From NCBI RefSeq assembly GCF_003315245.1, contig NZ_QNRT01000002.1, positions 914,206-978,205 on the forward strand: a DNA stretch of 64,000 nt, written 5' to 3'. The translations under genes were made by a program, and so were the position numbers. Position 1 is the stretch's first letter. Each line of letters opens with the position of its first letter. The notes below the pieces were generated by a model that was given only the letters and a program-made list of their open reading frames with translations, was not told the origin of the DNA and did not search any database. Below are positions 9,595 through 18,625 of this stretch, piece after piece. The DNA is from Arenicella xantha (lineage in GTDB: Bacteria > Pseudomonadota > Gammaproteobacteria > Arenicellales > Arenicellaceae).

Positions 9595-10575
9595 CTATTT
9601 CTTGATTGCGGAGACATCGTCCCACGTATAACCATTGTTGATTAAGATAGCTCTCAGCTTCTCTAATGCTTGCATCTGAATTTGCCGCACACGCTCACGA
9701 GTCAAACCGACCGCCTCAGCCACCTGGTCCAAGGTTTGCGGCTCACCATAAACAACATCGTCACCATGCAAGCCAAGGCCTTGTAAACCATAGCCTTGTA
9801 AACCATAGCGGCGCTCGATGATATCGCGCGGTCGATCTGCCAAGAAGTCCAACCACTCAACCAAGTGATCATGCACTTCATGTTGCTGCACCACCGCCAT
9901 AGGATTCTCTGAATCCTTATTTTGGTAGGCATCCAACAGCGTGAAATTATTAATGGCATTGCCACCCAGTGGTGCATCTACTGACTGCGAGGAGCGATTC
10001 AAGTTTATTAATCGCCCTAGATCACTCATTGTGTGGTCAGTATAGTCTGATATCTCTCTCAGGTTCGGTTCGTGCTGCAGGGTTTGAACTAGCTCATAAC
10101 TCACGCGTTTATACTTATTCAGCGCGCGAACAATATGTATTGGTAGCCGTACCGTGCGTGACTGATTCATGATAAACCGTTCAATTTCATGACGGATCCA
10201 CCATGCAGCATAAGTCGAAAAACGAAAGCCCTTTTCTGGATCATACTTTTCCACTGCGTGCATCAAGCCAATATTGCCCTCTTCGATTAGATCCATTAAC
10301 GCAACATCCGTGGCAAAATATTTACGTGCAATCTTTACCACCAAACGCAAATTTGACTCAATCATTTGGTCGCGAGCAGCAGCATCGCCTTGCTGTACGC
10401 GTCGACCTAAGTCGAGCTCTTGAGCGGCAGTGAGCAGAGGTACGAACTCTATATCTCGCATATAAAGGAACTCGGCATCATGATTAATCCGACAACGAGA
10501 CACAGCACGAGGTGTCGCCGAATTCTTATGCGGCGATAGTGGAACAGACGGAGATTTGCCGATATGTCGTACCAA
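9595..10575 (-). CDS. rpoS: Stationary-phase sigma factor RpoS with a repeat insertion in region 4
   Basis: RpoS directs RNA polymerase to stress and stationary-phase promoters. The 326 residues show region 1.2-2 (MRDIEFVPLLTAAQELDLGRR; LIEEGNIGLMHAVEKYDPEKGFRFSTYA), region 3, and region 4 ending in LTRERVRQIQMQALEKLR. Placement after nlpD is the classical rpoS context. Between the helices of region 4, where relatives read RRFGLRGH then STLEEV, this protein has three five-residue repeats (YGLQG, YGLQG, LGLHG; 257-271) plus GDDVV, an insertion of about 14 residues. The helix-turn-helix itself is intact. A long N-terminal leader of about 35 residues precedes region 1.2. Confidence 0.94.
   Translation of the reverse strand: MVRHIGKSPSVPLSPHKNSATPRAVSRCRINHDAEFLYMRDIEFVPLLTAAQELDLGRRVQQGDAAARDQMIESNLRLVVKIARKYFATDVALMDLIEEGNIGLMHAVEKYDPEKGFRFSTYAAWWIRHEIERFIMNQSRTVRLPIHIVRALNKYKRVSYELVQTLQHEPNLREISDYTDHTMSDLGRLINLNRSSQSVDAPLGGNAINNFTLLDAYQNKDSENPMAVVQQHEVHDHLVEWLDFLADRPRDIIERRYGLQGYGLQGLGLHGDDVVYGEPQTLDQVAEAVGLTRERVRQIQMQALEKLRAILINNGYTWDDVSAIKK
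9779..9808 (-). repeat. 15-bp tandem duplication inside rpoS
   Basis: The 15-base unit CCTTGTAAACCATAG (plus strand) occurs twice in perfect tandem. On the coding strand it reads TATGGTTTACAAGGC and encodes Y-G-L-Q-G per unit; a degenerate third copy lies next to it at about 9764-9778. The unit keeps the reading frame, so copy-number change would lengthen or shorten region 4 of RpoS by five residues without a frameshift. Confidence 0.95.
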
Positions 10576-10633
10576 GAGAATCCTGCATTAGGTGATTCGT
10601 CACCCTATACTACTCTCGTTTAGCGGTTAAACG

Positions 10634-11500
10634 CTAGCGTGGCGGCAGATGTTTAAGCGGGTCGACCGGCTGGCCTTCTCGACGTATTTGGAAGTGCAGC
10701 GCGGCTATGCGCTGATTATTAACACCAACAGTGGCTATCTTTTGTTGCGACCGAACGGTTTGCCCTTCACGCACATAAATGTCTTGATTGTGCGCATAGG
10801 CACTCAAAAACTCTTCATCGTGCTTAATAATAATAAGATTACCGTAGCCTTTAAGGCTGTTACCCACATACACAATCTCACCTGGCTTGGCCGCCGTCAC
10901 CGACTGCCCTCGTGTCGCACGAATATCAATTCCTTGGTGTCCTCGACCCGCGGTAAATTTACCAACCACCGTGCCAATCGTTGGCCATCGCCAAGCTTGC
11001 CCACCACTCTTAACTACTGCTTTAGGTTGAGAGGTGGTTTTGATGCTAGGTTTGGGTTTGCTCGCTACAGTCTTACTTGCACTCGATGGAGGTGTAGCCA
11101 CTGGTTTAACAGGCTTTTTTTGCGCCGGCTTATCAACCGCGCGCGCGGCTGACCGAGTTACCGGCTTAGCGCTTGCCTTAGGCTTGTTAGCCGCCGCCAC
11201 CGGCCGCGAGGTAAAGCCAATTGGCTCGGTCAGACGAATGCGCTGACCAACCTGCAATTTACTGGTATCTCGGATGCCGTTCCATGCAGCCAATTTATTC
11301 ACATTTAACCCGAGAGCAAATGAGATGCCATGCAGCGTGTCACCTGGCTGCACAATTCGTATCAATTGGCCACCAAGACGCTCGGTCTCTTGTCTCACGG
11401 TCGTCACTTTACGTTCTTCCACCGCCACTTTAGTTGGTGGTTTGCAGGCAGCTAACAGCGCAAATACGATACAGATAGTTAAACTACGGTAGCGCGGCAC
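10634..11500 (-). CDS. nlpD: Lipoprotein NlpD (LysM plus degenerate LytM domain)
   Basis: NlpD is an outer-membrane lipoprotein that in relatives activates the amidase AmiC during cell separation. The 288 residues show a lipobox LAAC with lipidated C19, one LysM peptidoglycan-binding motif (about 45-90), a Lys/Pro/Ala-rich linker, and a C-terminal LytM/M23 domain (about 170-285). GHQGID keeps the HxxxD zinc motif, but the normal HxH pair reads ALH (AALHFQI), so one zinc ligand is lost. That loss is typical of NlpD activators, which lack hydrolase activity. It lies directly upstream of rpoS; in other species the rpoS promoter lies within nlpD. Confidence 0.93.
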   Translation of the reverse strand: MPRYRSLTICIVFALLAACKPPTKVAVEERKVTTVRQETERLGGQLIRIVQPGDTLHGISFALGLNVNKLAAWNGIRDTSKLQVGQRIRLTEPIGFTSRPVAAANKPKASAKPVTRSAARAVDKPAQKKPVKPVATPPSSASKTVASKPKPSIKTTSQPKAVVKSGGQAWRWPTIGTVVGKFTAGRGHQGIDIRATRGQSVTAAKPGEIVYVGNSLKGYGNLIIIKHDEEFLSAYAHNQDIYVREGQTVRSQQKIATVGVNNQRIAALHFQIRREGQPVDPLKHLPPR

Positions 11501-11506
11501 TGGGTT

Positions 11507-12100
11507 TTACGCTAAATGAGTTAAATAATAGACCAAACCACCGGCACCAACGACTAGCAAGGTTCCCCAGCCTAGCCACTCAACCTTCTGAAGCAGCGTC
11601 TCCTCGAGTCGGTCACCGCCCAATCGAACCAAACCAGCAACTAAGAAGAAGCGTGCCCCGCGACCAACCAACGAAAGCAATACAAACGGTAAAAATGCAA
11701 TGCTCATGACGCCCGACGCGATGGTAAATATTTTATAGGGCACAGGCGTAAAACCCGCTAAAAGAATAATCAACACACCATATTGATTGTAATTATGTTT
11801 GATCAGCTCGAACGTTTCATGTGCATCGAAAAACAGCAGAAACTGCTCGCCATACGAATCAAACAAAAACCGCCCAATCATGTAACCCGCCATCCCGCCG
11901 AGCACCGACATGACCGTGGTTATAGCAGCCAAACGCCATGCTTTGGCACGATTCGCTAACACCATTGGTGCAAGCATTACGTCTACCGGTATTGGGAAAA
12001 ATGAAGACTCTGCAAAGCTGACTCCGGCCAAGTATTGTTCAGCATGCGGATGCTTTGCCCATTGCAAAATTTTCGTGTAAATCGGTTCAAATAACTTCAT
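11507..12100 (-). CDS. YqaA-like VTT/DedA-family membrane protein
   Basis: This 197-residue inner-membrane protein belongs to the VTT (DedA/SNARE-associated) superfamily. It has the re-entrant motif region SFAESSFFPIPVDVMLAPMV near the N-terminus and a second ILLAGFTPVPYKIFTIASG segment; both contain the Pro-rich half-helices of the family. About four to five hydrophobic spans are visible. DedA-type proteins have been linked to lipid scrambling and membrane-potential maintenance, but the substrate of the YqaA branch is not established. It is packed between pcm (2-base gap) and nlpD (6-base gap), so it is co-transcribed with them. Confidence 0.85.
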   Translation of the reverse strand: MKLFEPIYTKILQWAKHPHAEQYLAGVSFAESSFFPIPVDVMLAPMVLANRAKAWRLAAITTVMSVLGGMAGYMIGRFLFDSYGEQFLLFFDAHETFELIKHNYNQYGVLIILLAGFTPVPYKIFTIASGVMSIAFLPFVLLSLVGRGARFFLVAGLVRLGGDRLEETLLQKVEWLGWGTLLVVGAGGLVYYLTHLA

Positions 12101-12102
12101 GA

Positions 12103-12780
12103 CTATCCTAGCCCAGCAAGGCGGGGAACAAAACGCACCGCCTCTATTTCTTGTTGCACCAAACCATTGCTGGTTTTGTCAATAACGATTAAATGCTGCC
12201 GCGCATCTCGGCCTACCGGCATTACCACTCGACCACCAATAGCCAATTGATCAATCAGTTCGGGCGGTACATCCTCGGATACAGCGGCAGCCAAAATGCC
12301 GTCGAAGGGAGCGTAATCGGTCATTCCAGCAAACCCATCGCCATGCCGAAAAACCACATTCCGAACGCCCAAATCATACAAACGATCACGTGCGGCGCGA
12401 TGCAACTTAACGATCCGCTCAATACTTACCACTTGTGTACATAATGGTGCCAACACCGCGGTTTGATAGCCACAACCAGTGCCAATCTCCAGCACCTTTG
12501 CGCGCGGCTTATTCAATAAGGTTTGCGTCATTAGCGCAACGGTATAGGGCTGCGATATAGTTTGACCATGCCCGATCGGCAACGCAGTATTTTCGTACGC
12601 TCGACTCGCTAAGGCTTCGTCAACAAACACGTGGCGCGGTAAACTCTGCATCACGTCTAACACGTTAGTGTCGTTGATCCCCATGGTTCTAAGTTGATCA
12701 ATCAAACGCTTGCGGGTACGGTCAGAAGTCATTCCGATACCAGCATATTGAGACTTATGTAATTGGTCGCTGTAGCTCAT
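12103..12780 (-). CDS. pcm: Protein-L-isoaspartate O-methyltransferase
   Basis: This enzyme methylates abnormal L-isoaspartyl residues with S-adenosylmethionine and starts repair of aged proteins. The 225 residues contain the family motif PIGHGQTISQPYTVALM and the SAM-binding motif LEIGTGCGYQTAVLA, followed by VSIERI and GDGFAGMTDYAPFD. Length is normal. Its start lies 3 bases after the surE stop, and the adjacent rpoS operon fits a role in stationary-phase survival. No anomalies are visible. Confidence 0.96.
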   Translation of the reverse strand: MSYSDQLHKSQYAGIGMTSDRTRKRLIDQLRTMGINDTNVLDVMQSLPRHVFVDEALASRAYENTALPIGHGQTISQPYTVALMTQTLLNKPRAKVLEIGTGCGYQTAVLAPLCTQVVSIERIVKLHRAARDRLYDLGVRNVVFRHGDGFAGMTDYAPFDGILAAAVSEDVPPELIDQLAIGGRVVMPVGRDARQHLIVIDKTSNGLVQQEIEAVRFVPRLAGLG

Positions 12781-12783
12781 GAG

Positions 12784-13554
12784 TTACATTTCGTCCAACC
12801 AAACTTGCACATCATCTACATAAGCACTATCAGCAAAGCGTGCACTCAATGGTGTGATCGATGCAAAACCCTGAGCAACCGCTTCAAAATCTTGCATTTT
12901 GGATCGCTTAGTTTTTCGAAATGGCCCTGCCGCGCCCAGTCGGTATACGGCATTATCGCCATCCCCCGATTCACGGCTCGATATCAACGGTGCCTCGCGC
13001 TCACCAAGCACTGTTGCTTTATAGCCGCGCAAATCGGCGGCAGGCACATCGGGCACATTTACATTTAAAACTGAAATCAACGAACGATAGTGCAAATGTG
13101 ACATCGCGTTGACCATTTGCACGGCAAGATACGCGGCTGTTTCATAGTGCTGTACATTACGCTCGGTAACCGACAACGCGATAGCCGGCATCGCCAAAAA
13201 ACGCGCCTCCATGGCACCAGCAAAAGTACCCGAGTAAAACACATCATCGGCTAAATTAGTGCCATTGTTGATACCGCAAATCACCAAGTCAACGGGCTCA
13301 TCGACCAGATTCAACAAGCCCAGATAAACGCAATCGACCGGCGTTCCGTCAACCACATACTGATCCTCAGCGACACGTTCAACCGCGACCGGTTGACGCA
13401 GGCTAATGCCCATGCCGCAGCCACTCCGATCAGACTTAGGCGCGACCACAGTAACGCGGTGATATTGATTCTTTAGGGCTTGATGCAACACCGCTAATCC
13501 GGGAGCATCAAAACCGTCATCATTGCTGATTAAAATATGCAAGGCTGGCAACAA
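12784..13554 (-). CDS. surE: 5'-nucleotidase SurE
   Basis: SurE is a metal-dependent survival nucleotidase acting on nucleoside 5'-monophosphates. The 256 residues contain the N-terminal metal site SNDDGFDAPG, the motif SGCGMGISL, the central GTPVDCVYLGL and the INNGTNLADDVFYSGTFAGAMEA loop. No ATG or GTG lies between the in-frame upstream stop and the conserved core. The start is therefore a TTG: at 13554, 13551 or 13542. The last would give M-HILISNDDG, the usual family start, but no strong ribosome site distinguishes them. It is the first gene of the surE-to-rpoS series. Confidence 0.94.
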   Translation of the reverse strand: MLPALHILISNDDGFDAPGLAVLHQALKNQYHRVTVVAPKSDRSGCGMGISLRQPVAVERVAEDQYVVDGTPVDCVYLGLLNLVDEPVDLVICGINNGTNLADDVFYSGTFAGAMEARFLAMPAIALSVTERNVQHYETAAYLAVQMVNAMSHLHYRSLISVLNVNVPDVPAADLRGYKATVLGEREAPLISSRESGDGDNAVYRLGAAGPFRKTKRSKMQDFEAVAQGFASITPLSARFADSAYVDDVQVWLDEM

Positions 13555-13798
13555 TCTTAGACTGGGTTGAACGAAGACTGATTCTATCTGGTTCTGCTGT
13601 TAACAGGGCTAGTTAACAACAAAAAAACTGCCATTAATTTAGCAACCACACCTTAATCACGCCACTCAGGAACGAATATCGACACCTGCTCACCTTTGGC
13701 GCACCTCGGAACGGTGAAATATCGGCAGAGACTTACTCAGGCAAATTTATTGTTCACCAAGTAACCAGTCAGTAATTGCGCCGCCAAACTATTGATGA

Positions 13799-15955
13799 TC
13801 AATAGCAAGTAAAGCGCTGATGTTCCGAATCGTTACCTATTGTCGGCTGGCTCATTATACGCACTATATTGCTATACTGATCGGTCCAGGTCGGCAAGTC
13901 TTTTACTTGCCCTTTATTGCATGCTTGTGGCGACACAAGTTGATTCAAGAAGTCTTGATTATCAGTCATCAATATCCAGTCAGACGCATAGACGGCGCGC
14001 GATTGATCATCCAGATTACTCGCTTTAACTACAGTCTTACCCATCTCTTTGGCAATTTTAATTATCACTGGAGCAATATCTAAGTGCCGGTTAGATATAT
14101 GCATGGCGAGAATGCCATTGGCGCTGAGGTTTTGCCAATACAGTTCGACTGCCTCGTACGTCAACAAATGTACTGGAATCGCATCGCCACTAAAAGCATC
14201 AATCGCGAGCACATCGAAGTCAAATGGCTCTCCGCCGGCCACTGCCCCACTTAATGATATACGCCCATCGCCCTCAATAACATCCACGCTTACTCCAGCC
14301 GCCCTCGCCTCAGCTATATTTGAAAAATAGCGCTGTTCAATATCGATTACATTTGGGTCAATTTCAAAAAATGTTAATGTACGACACGACTCGCATAAGC
14401 TCGCAATCGTGGCCGCTCCCATACCAAGAACTCCAACTCGCGGGCCAGGTAAGTGCTCTTTGCCAAGCTGATACTCAATCGCTAGCCCTACACCACTCTG
14501 CTCACTGTAATAACTGGTCGGTTGAAATAGCGGTTTGCCGTCAAGCGTTAATTGCGAGCCATGAATAATTGAGCCATTTTTTAATAGTCGAATACGACGC
14601 GGTTCAGGCGAACTCGCTTCATCGAAGAGGTGCTCGCTTAAAGTCAGAACCCCATAAAATCCGCGCGTCTGCTCACTGACATTGGCTTTACGGTTTTCAA
14701 TATGTGCATACAACATGAAGCTCAACACCACACACAACAGGGTCCATGCGACCTGCGCCCCTAAATCCATTAAACGCGATTTAAACTTAGCATTAGCGAA
14801 CAAACACAAACCCACTAACACAAACAGGACAACCCAAACCAAGTGCAGCTCCCAATACCCAGTAAATAACAAGGGCGCTACTAGTGCCACAAAAAAACCG
14901 CCTAGCGCACCACCCAATGATACGGTTAAATAGAACTTTGTCAGCAGCGCTGGATGCGGCCTCTTGGCGTACAACTCACCATGACACACCATGCAACCGA
15001 CAAACAACATGCCGGTGTATGCCAAAATTTGATACCAAAAGCTTGCCGTACTTCCTTTCATTATCGCTATTAAGGCAGCAACCGATGACGCAATCAGCAA
15101 CGGCACCCAAAAGCGCCGTCGATACCAGGTTGGCTTATCAAAGCAGATAATGAATGAGATTAAGTACAGCGCTAACGGCAATATCCAAAGAAACGGCACC
15201 GACGCTATATCCTGTGTAATCTGATTTGTCGTCGCCAACAACAATACCGATGCGGTAGCGGCCAAACCAATCCAAAGCAGTATGGTCGGGAGAGTTGGAC
15301 GCAAGTTTGACTCATGCGTGTTATCTGCGTTGTGGTCTGCTAAGCGCTCATTCGCTCCGCTGACCGGCACCAAGTTTCGTTTGGCGGACCACAAACAAAC
15401 TAGGCAAATAGCAAAATAGACCAGAAAGCCCACGGACCACAAATTAGCCTGCTGCTTTAGATCCAAAAAAGGCTCAAACAGCAATGGATACGATAGCAAC
15501 CCAAGCAACGAACCAGTATTGGAGAGAGCGTACAGACGGTATGTAGCGCCGCTAGGGAAATCATGCTGAAACCAACTTTGAAATAATGGCCCTGATGACG
15601 AGATCAGCGCATACGGCAAACCAATCGTTAACACTAACACTAACAAAATTTCGATCTGCGGGTTATCAGTTAGACCTGACACGGCAGCACCAGAGGGTTC
15701 AATCGGCAGGAACGCCAGCATCGCCAAACCGACCAAGCACACATGAATCAGTGTCTGGTGTTTGATCGATGCTATCTTGCATAACAAATGCGCGTACAAA
15801 TAACCGAGTAACAGAAACACCTGGAAGAAAACTAAGCAAACGGTCCAAACACTCGACGCACCGCCAAACCATGGAAGTAAGTACTTTGCCACTATTGGCT
15901 GGACTTGAAATAGCAAAAATGCTGATAGGAATACCGCTAGCGCGTACTTTAGCAA
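13799..15955 (-). CDS. Membrane-fused spermidine-synthase-like protein
   Basis: This 718-residue protein joins an N-terminal polytopic membrane region (about residues 1-430, a dozen or more hydrophobic spans) to a C-terminal Rossmann domain of the spermidine synthase type. In the latter, GVLGMGAATIASL binds the nucleotide, FFEIDPNVIDIEQRYF is motif II, and VLAIDAFSGDAIPVHLLT is the active-site loop. Proteins of this architecture are often labelled fused MFS/spermidine synthase. Whether they make polyamines is not settled, and no speD lies nearby. It stands alone, with 244 bases to surE and 234 to the next gene upstream. Confidence 0.82.
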   Translation of the reverse strand: MLKYALAVFLSAFLLFQVQPIVAKYLLPWFGGASSVWTVCLVFFQVFLLLGYLYAHLLCKIASIKHQTLIHVCLVGLAMLAFLPIEPSGAAVSGLTDNPQIEILLVLVLTIGLPYALISSSGPLFQSWFQHDFPSGATYRLYALSNTGSLLGLLSYPLLFEPFLDLKQQANLWSVGFLVYFAICLVCLWSAKRNLVPVSGANERLADHNADNTHESNLRPTLPTILLWIGLAATASVLLLATTNQITQDIASVPFLWILPLALYLISFIICFDKPTWYRRRFWVPLLIASSVAALIAIMKGSTASFWYQILAYTGMLFVGCMVCHGELYAKRPHPALLTKFYLTVSLGGALGGFFVALVAPLLFTGYWELHLVWVVLFVLVGLCLFANAKFKSRLMDLGAQVAWTLLCVVLSFMLYAHIENRKANVSEQTRGFYGVLTLSEHLFDEASSPEPRRIRLLKNGSIIHGSQLTLDGKPLFQPTSYYSEQSGVGLAIEYQLGKEHLPGPRVGVLGMGAATIASLCESCRTLTFFEIDPNVIDIEQRYFSNIAEARAAGVSVDVIEGDGRISLSGAVAGGEPFDFDVLAIDAFSGDAIPVHLLTYEAVELYWQNLSANGILAMHISNRHLDIAPVIIKIAKEMGKTVVKASNLDDQSRAVYASDWILMTDNQDFLNQLVSPQACNKGQVKDLPTWTDQYSNIVRIMSQPTIGNDSEHQRFTCY

Positions 15956-16189
15956 TTTGTTAACCCTCAGTTAAACGGTTAGAAACGATTTTTATCGTGA
16001 AAGAAGTTACTCGGCCGCGAACCCGCGTCAAAGGATGAACGTTATTTGACGGCAATGCGGCACAGCATAGAGTTTCTACAAGAATAGAATGCGCACAATA
16101 GGTCAGTGCCGCTTGCTCAGAAAACGGCAGCATTCTAGGCCTCGTGTATCAGATGAAACGAACCAACATAAAACTATCTAGCCACCTAT

Positions 16190-17134
16190 TTAGCCGTCTA
16201 CGCGAAGACGATAAATGTCTACCTTACGAGCTAAAGACGGAGACCTTCCGGCAACGTGAGTCTCACCACCGCCAACATGGAATAGACGTTCCTTATCAAT
16301 ACCGGCTTGCTGCACTAACGCTTCGACTAAGTGTTGCGCGCGCAGTTCTGACAACGTGAAATTAGTTTGCGCGCTCCCTGCCGTGTCAGTAAAACCTACT
16401 ACTAAGAAACGATCCGTTGCGGACGCATCTCGAACTCCTTGAATCAGCGCATCCAGCTTTGTCGTATCAGTGACGTTACTCTGACCAACATCAAAATACA
16501 CACTGCCAAGCTTCTCAGCTGGAGTTTGACCACTGCCTTCCGCTGGAAATGATGCCGCCAGCCCAAGCCCGACCACATTACGCAACGCAAGGTCGTGAAC
16601 TGAGGTCAACACTAAGCGTGGCCGGCTATCAAACTCAGACACATACACCATTGTGGCACTTAAATATTGACTCCCGTTACTGATCGAACTTAATAGAAAG
16701 TACTGATTGTCGCTATTCCCAGCGATATATTTATTCAGATACAAACTCCAACCTTCAACTTCACCACATTCTGCACGCTGGCATTCAAAACTCAGTGATT
16801 TGCCATTTTGAAGGTAAGCAGAACGCAGCGACTGGAACACTGATAATGCGCTCGCTGATTCGTCAAAATCATACACCTCTTGACAAAACGTTCCGGCAAT
16901 ATCATGACTCTGACTCGGTCGATAACCGACGGAAAAGCCGTCCTGCACTGACTCTTGATACTTGATCGGACCTTCAATAATGGTGGTCATTGTGTTGGAC
17001 TTAGCCACTCGACTAAACAGTTCAGCATCAGTGGCCTGGAACCCCGAGCAAGCTATGCTGCTGCTTGAATACACTAGCAACAAACTCAACAGTACGGTGT
17101 ATCGGTCAAAAGAGAGAAAGGTCACACGTTTCAT
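16190..17134 (-). CDS. Secreted OmpA-domain protein, DUF4892-like, distal end of Tad locus
   Basis: The 314 residues begin with a signal sequence ending near SSSSIAC. Cleavage as a lipoprotein is possible, but the lipobox is poor. A central part with FECQRAECGEVEGWSLYLN resembles the two-cysteine region of the DUF4892-OmpA protein at 28582-29520. The C-terminal OmpA peptidoglycan-binding domain (about 205-312) has VVGFTDTAGSAQTN, LSELRAQHL and ARKVDIYRL. It lies 70 bases downstream of tadE on the same strand and is probably the last gene of the Tad unit. A role anchoring the pilus machine to peptidoglycan is inferred from context. Confidence 0.75.
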   Translation of the reverse strand: MKRVTFLSFDRYTVLLSLLLVYSSSSIACSGFQATDAELFSRVAKSNTMTTIIEGPIKYQESVQDGFSVGYRPSQSHDIAGTFCQEVYDFDESASALSVFQSLRSAYLQNGKSLSFECQRAECGEVEGWSLYLNKYIAGNSDNQYFLLSSISNGSQYLSATMVYVSEFDSRPRLVLTSVHDLALRNVVGLGLAASFPAEGSGQTPAEKLGSVYFDVGQSNVTDTTKLDALIQGVRDASATDRFLVVGFTDTAGSAQTNFTLSELRAQHLVEALVQQAGIDKERLFHVGGGETHVAGRSPSLARKVDIYRLRVDG

Positions 17135-17204
17135 AGTTTATGTATCGGTTGGTAAAGATTGATTAAGCCAAATGGCTGATTTTCTGCCTGCTACGTTCAT
17201 ACGA

Positions 17205-17975
17205 CTAATTTTCTAATCCGCCGCGGTATATTGGACTTTGCATGCGAACAATGGAATGCGCGGTGATCGCAACATATACGCTGCCAGTGGCGGCTCCAAG
17301 CGCATTGCACGAGCGTTGTTCAGCGGAACTTCCAAGCCCGAAGAACCCTCTAAGAATCGTGCGATACGCTAGATCTCGCAACCCCGGCACTTTGAGCCTA
17401 TGACACCAAAGTGTCTTTATCTTTAATAGGTTGGCATCTTGAATATTGATATCGAGATTCTGGCTACCTATTCGTATACGACGTGTGCGCGTTTCTCGAA
17501 ATTGCAAATTGTCATTCGGTATGGCGTCCACATACGATACTCGCTGTCGCCGTTCGTCTAACACCGGGATTCGTCTCTTGAACGACTGGAAGACCCGTAG
17601 GTTTGGACTAATAATTTCAACTGTGTCTAAGTCTCCAATCGCCGCCACATTAAGACTGGCCTCAAAGGCACGTGCTTCAACATATGCTCGACCTAGACCC
17701 GCCACCGATTTATCACCGTCAACAAATAGCGGCATCATGCCATTAGCTAACGCTTGTCGCATTTCACCTCGGTCTGCATTCTTCAACGAACCCAAGCGTG
17801 CAGCCTCGAAGGTTGCATTGTTAAGCGTGGCCTTCGAGCGATATACGTAGGACATCTCAACAATGCCAAACAACAAAATGAAAAATAATGGCAGCACATA
17901 AATGAGTTCTACCAACGTTGCCCCAGTCTCAGTAGCTCGGTATCTTTGCTTAGAAGGATGATTATGCATTTTCAT
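17205..17975 (-). CDS. tadE: TadE-like pseudopilin
   Basis: This 256-residue protein has a class 3 prepilin-type signal: a basic leader ending TETG, then ATLVELIYVLPLFFILLFGIVEMSYVY with Glu at mature position 5. The rest is a periplasmic domain of unknown fold with four cysteines near the C-terminus. TadE-family pseudopilins are minor components needed for Flp pilus assembly. The ATG is preceded by GGAG at 7-base spacing. It starts 14 bases after tadD ends. The periplasmic part is longer than many TadE proteins. Confidence 0.85.
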   Translation of the reverse strand: MKMHNHPSKQRYRATETGATLVELIYVLPLFFILLFGIVEMSYVYRSKATLNNATFEAARLGSLKNADRGEMRQALANGMMPLFVDGDKSVAGLGRAYVEARAFEASLNVAAIGDLDTVEIISPNLRVFQSFKRRIPVLDERRQRVSYVDAIPNDNLQFRETRTRRIRIGSQNLDINIQDANLLKIKTLWCHRLKVPGLRDLAYRTILRGFFGLGSSAEQRSCNALGAATGSVYVAITAHSIVRMQSPIYRGGLEN

Positions 17976-17989
17976 GACATGACTCCGCT

Positions 17990-18625
17990 CTATTGCCCAC
18001 TCGTATCGTCTGTAAATCCAGACTTATTATCATCAAGCTGATCGCTTCCAACACGGCTCGCTGGTTCAATCTCTACTGCCTGCGTGTCACTAATTGGCGT
18101 CTCAACCTGCTCAGATTTTTCCGCCACGCGGTTAATCAACCGCTCCTTTAATGCAAGCGCGCGGTCAAAGTAAGGAGAATCATGCGCGATATAGGGCAAT
18201 GCTTGATCAATCACTTCTACCGATTGGCTAACACGCGTCAGCGCTAAGTTATACCAAGCCTGCTCATAAGCACTATCATTAACTAGCACTTGCTCATAGG
18301 CATTAACCGCCGCGGCATAGCGACCAGACCGATAATAGATATTGCCCAGTTTGAACCACGCATCAGCTAGGTTGGGATGATCTGCGACGATATTTAAGAA
18401 CCAGCGCTCGGCTTCTACCAACATGCCGTCTTGATAAGCGCTGTTGGCTTTTTTGAACTTTTCATCCAAACTTAATGCGCCGGGTATACGTGACGACGAA
18501 CTGCTGCCGGCGTCAACTTGAGTGGTTCTCGACGCCGACACACAACCAGCACTAAAGCTCAGCGACACCAATAACAAAGTCGCAAACACGGAACGTGTGG
18601 CGCATGACACTAAATAGTTAAACAT
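17990..18625 (-). CDS. tadD: TadD-like TPR lipoprotein
   Basis: This is a 211-residue TPR protein with a signal sequence ending SFSAGC, a usable if imperfect lipobox. At least three tetratricopeptide units follow (for example AEQAW- and YEQAWYNLALTRVSQS-type helices, with NLADAWFKLGNIYYRSGRYAAA near the middle read as AWFKLGNIYYRSGRYAAA). TadD proteins are outer-membrane-associated lipoproteins that help the secretin assemble in Tad systems. The gene overlaps the DUF192 gene by 8 bases, which implies coupled translation. The C-terminal 40 residues are acidic and low in complexity. Confidence 0.85.
   Translation of the reverse strand: MFNYLVSCATRSVFATLLLVSLSFSAGCVSASRTTQVDAGSSSSSRIPGALSLDEKFKKANSAYQDGMLVEAERWFLNIVADHPNLADAWFKLGNIYYRSGRYAAAVNAYEQVLVNDSAYEQAWYNLALTRVSQSVEVIDQALPYIAHDSPYFDRALALKERLINRVAEKSEQVETPISDTQAVEIEPASRVGSDQLDDNKSGFTDDTSGQ

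Noticed and set aside
13789-13805. Palindrome CTATTGA-TGA-TCAATAG at the end of the membrane spermidine-synthase-like gene
   Set aside because: It is AT-rich and lacks a following T-run on the minus strand, so I did not call it a terminator.
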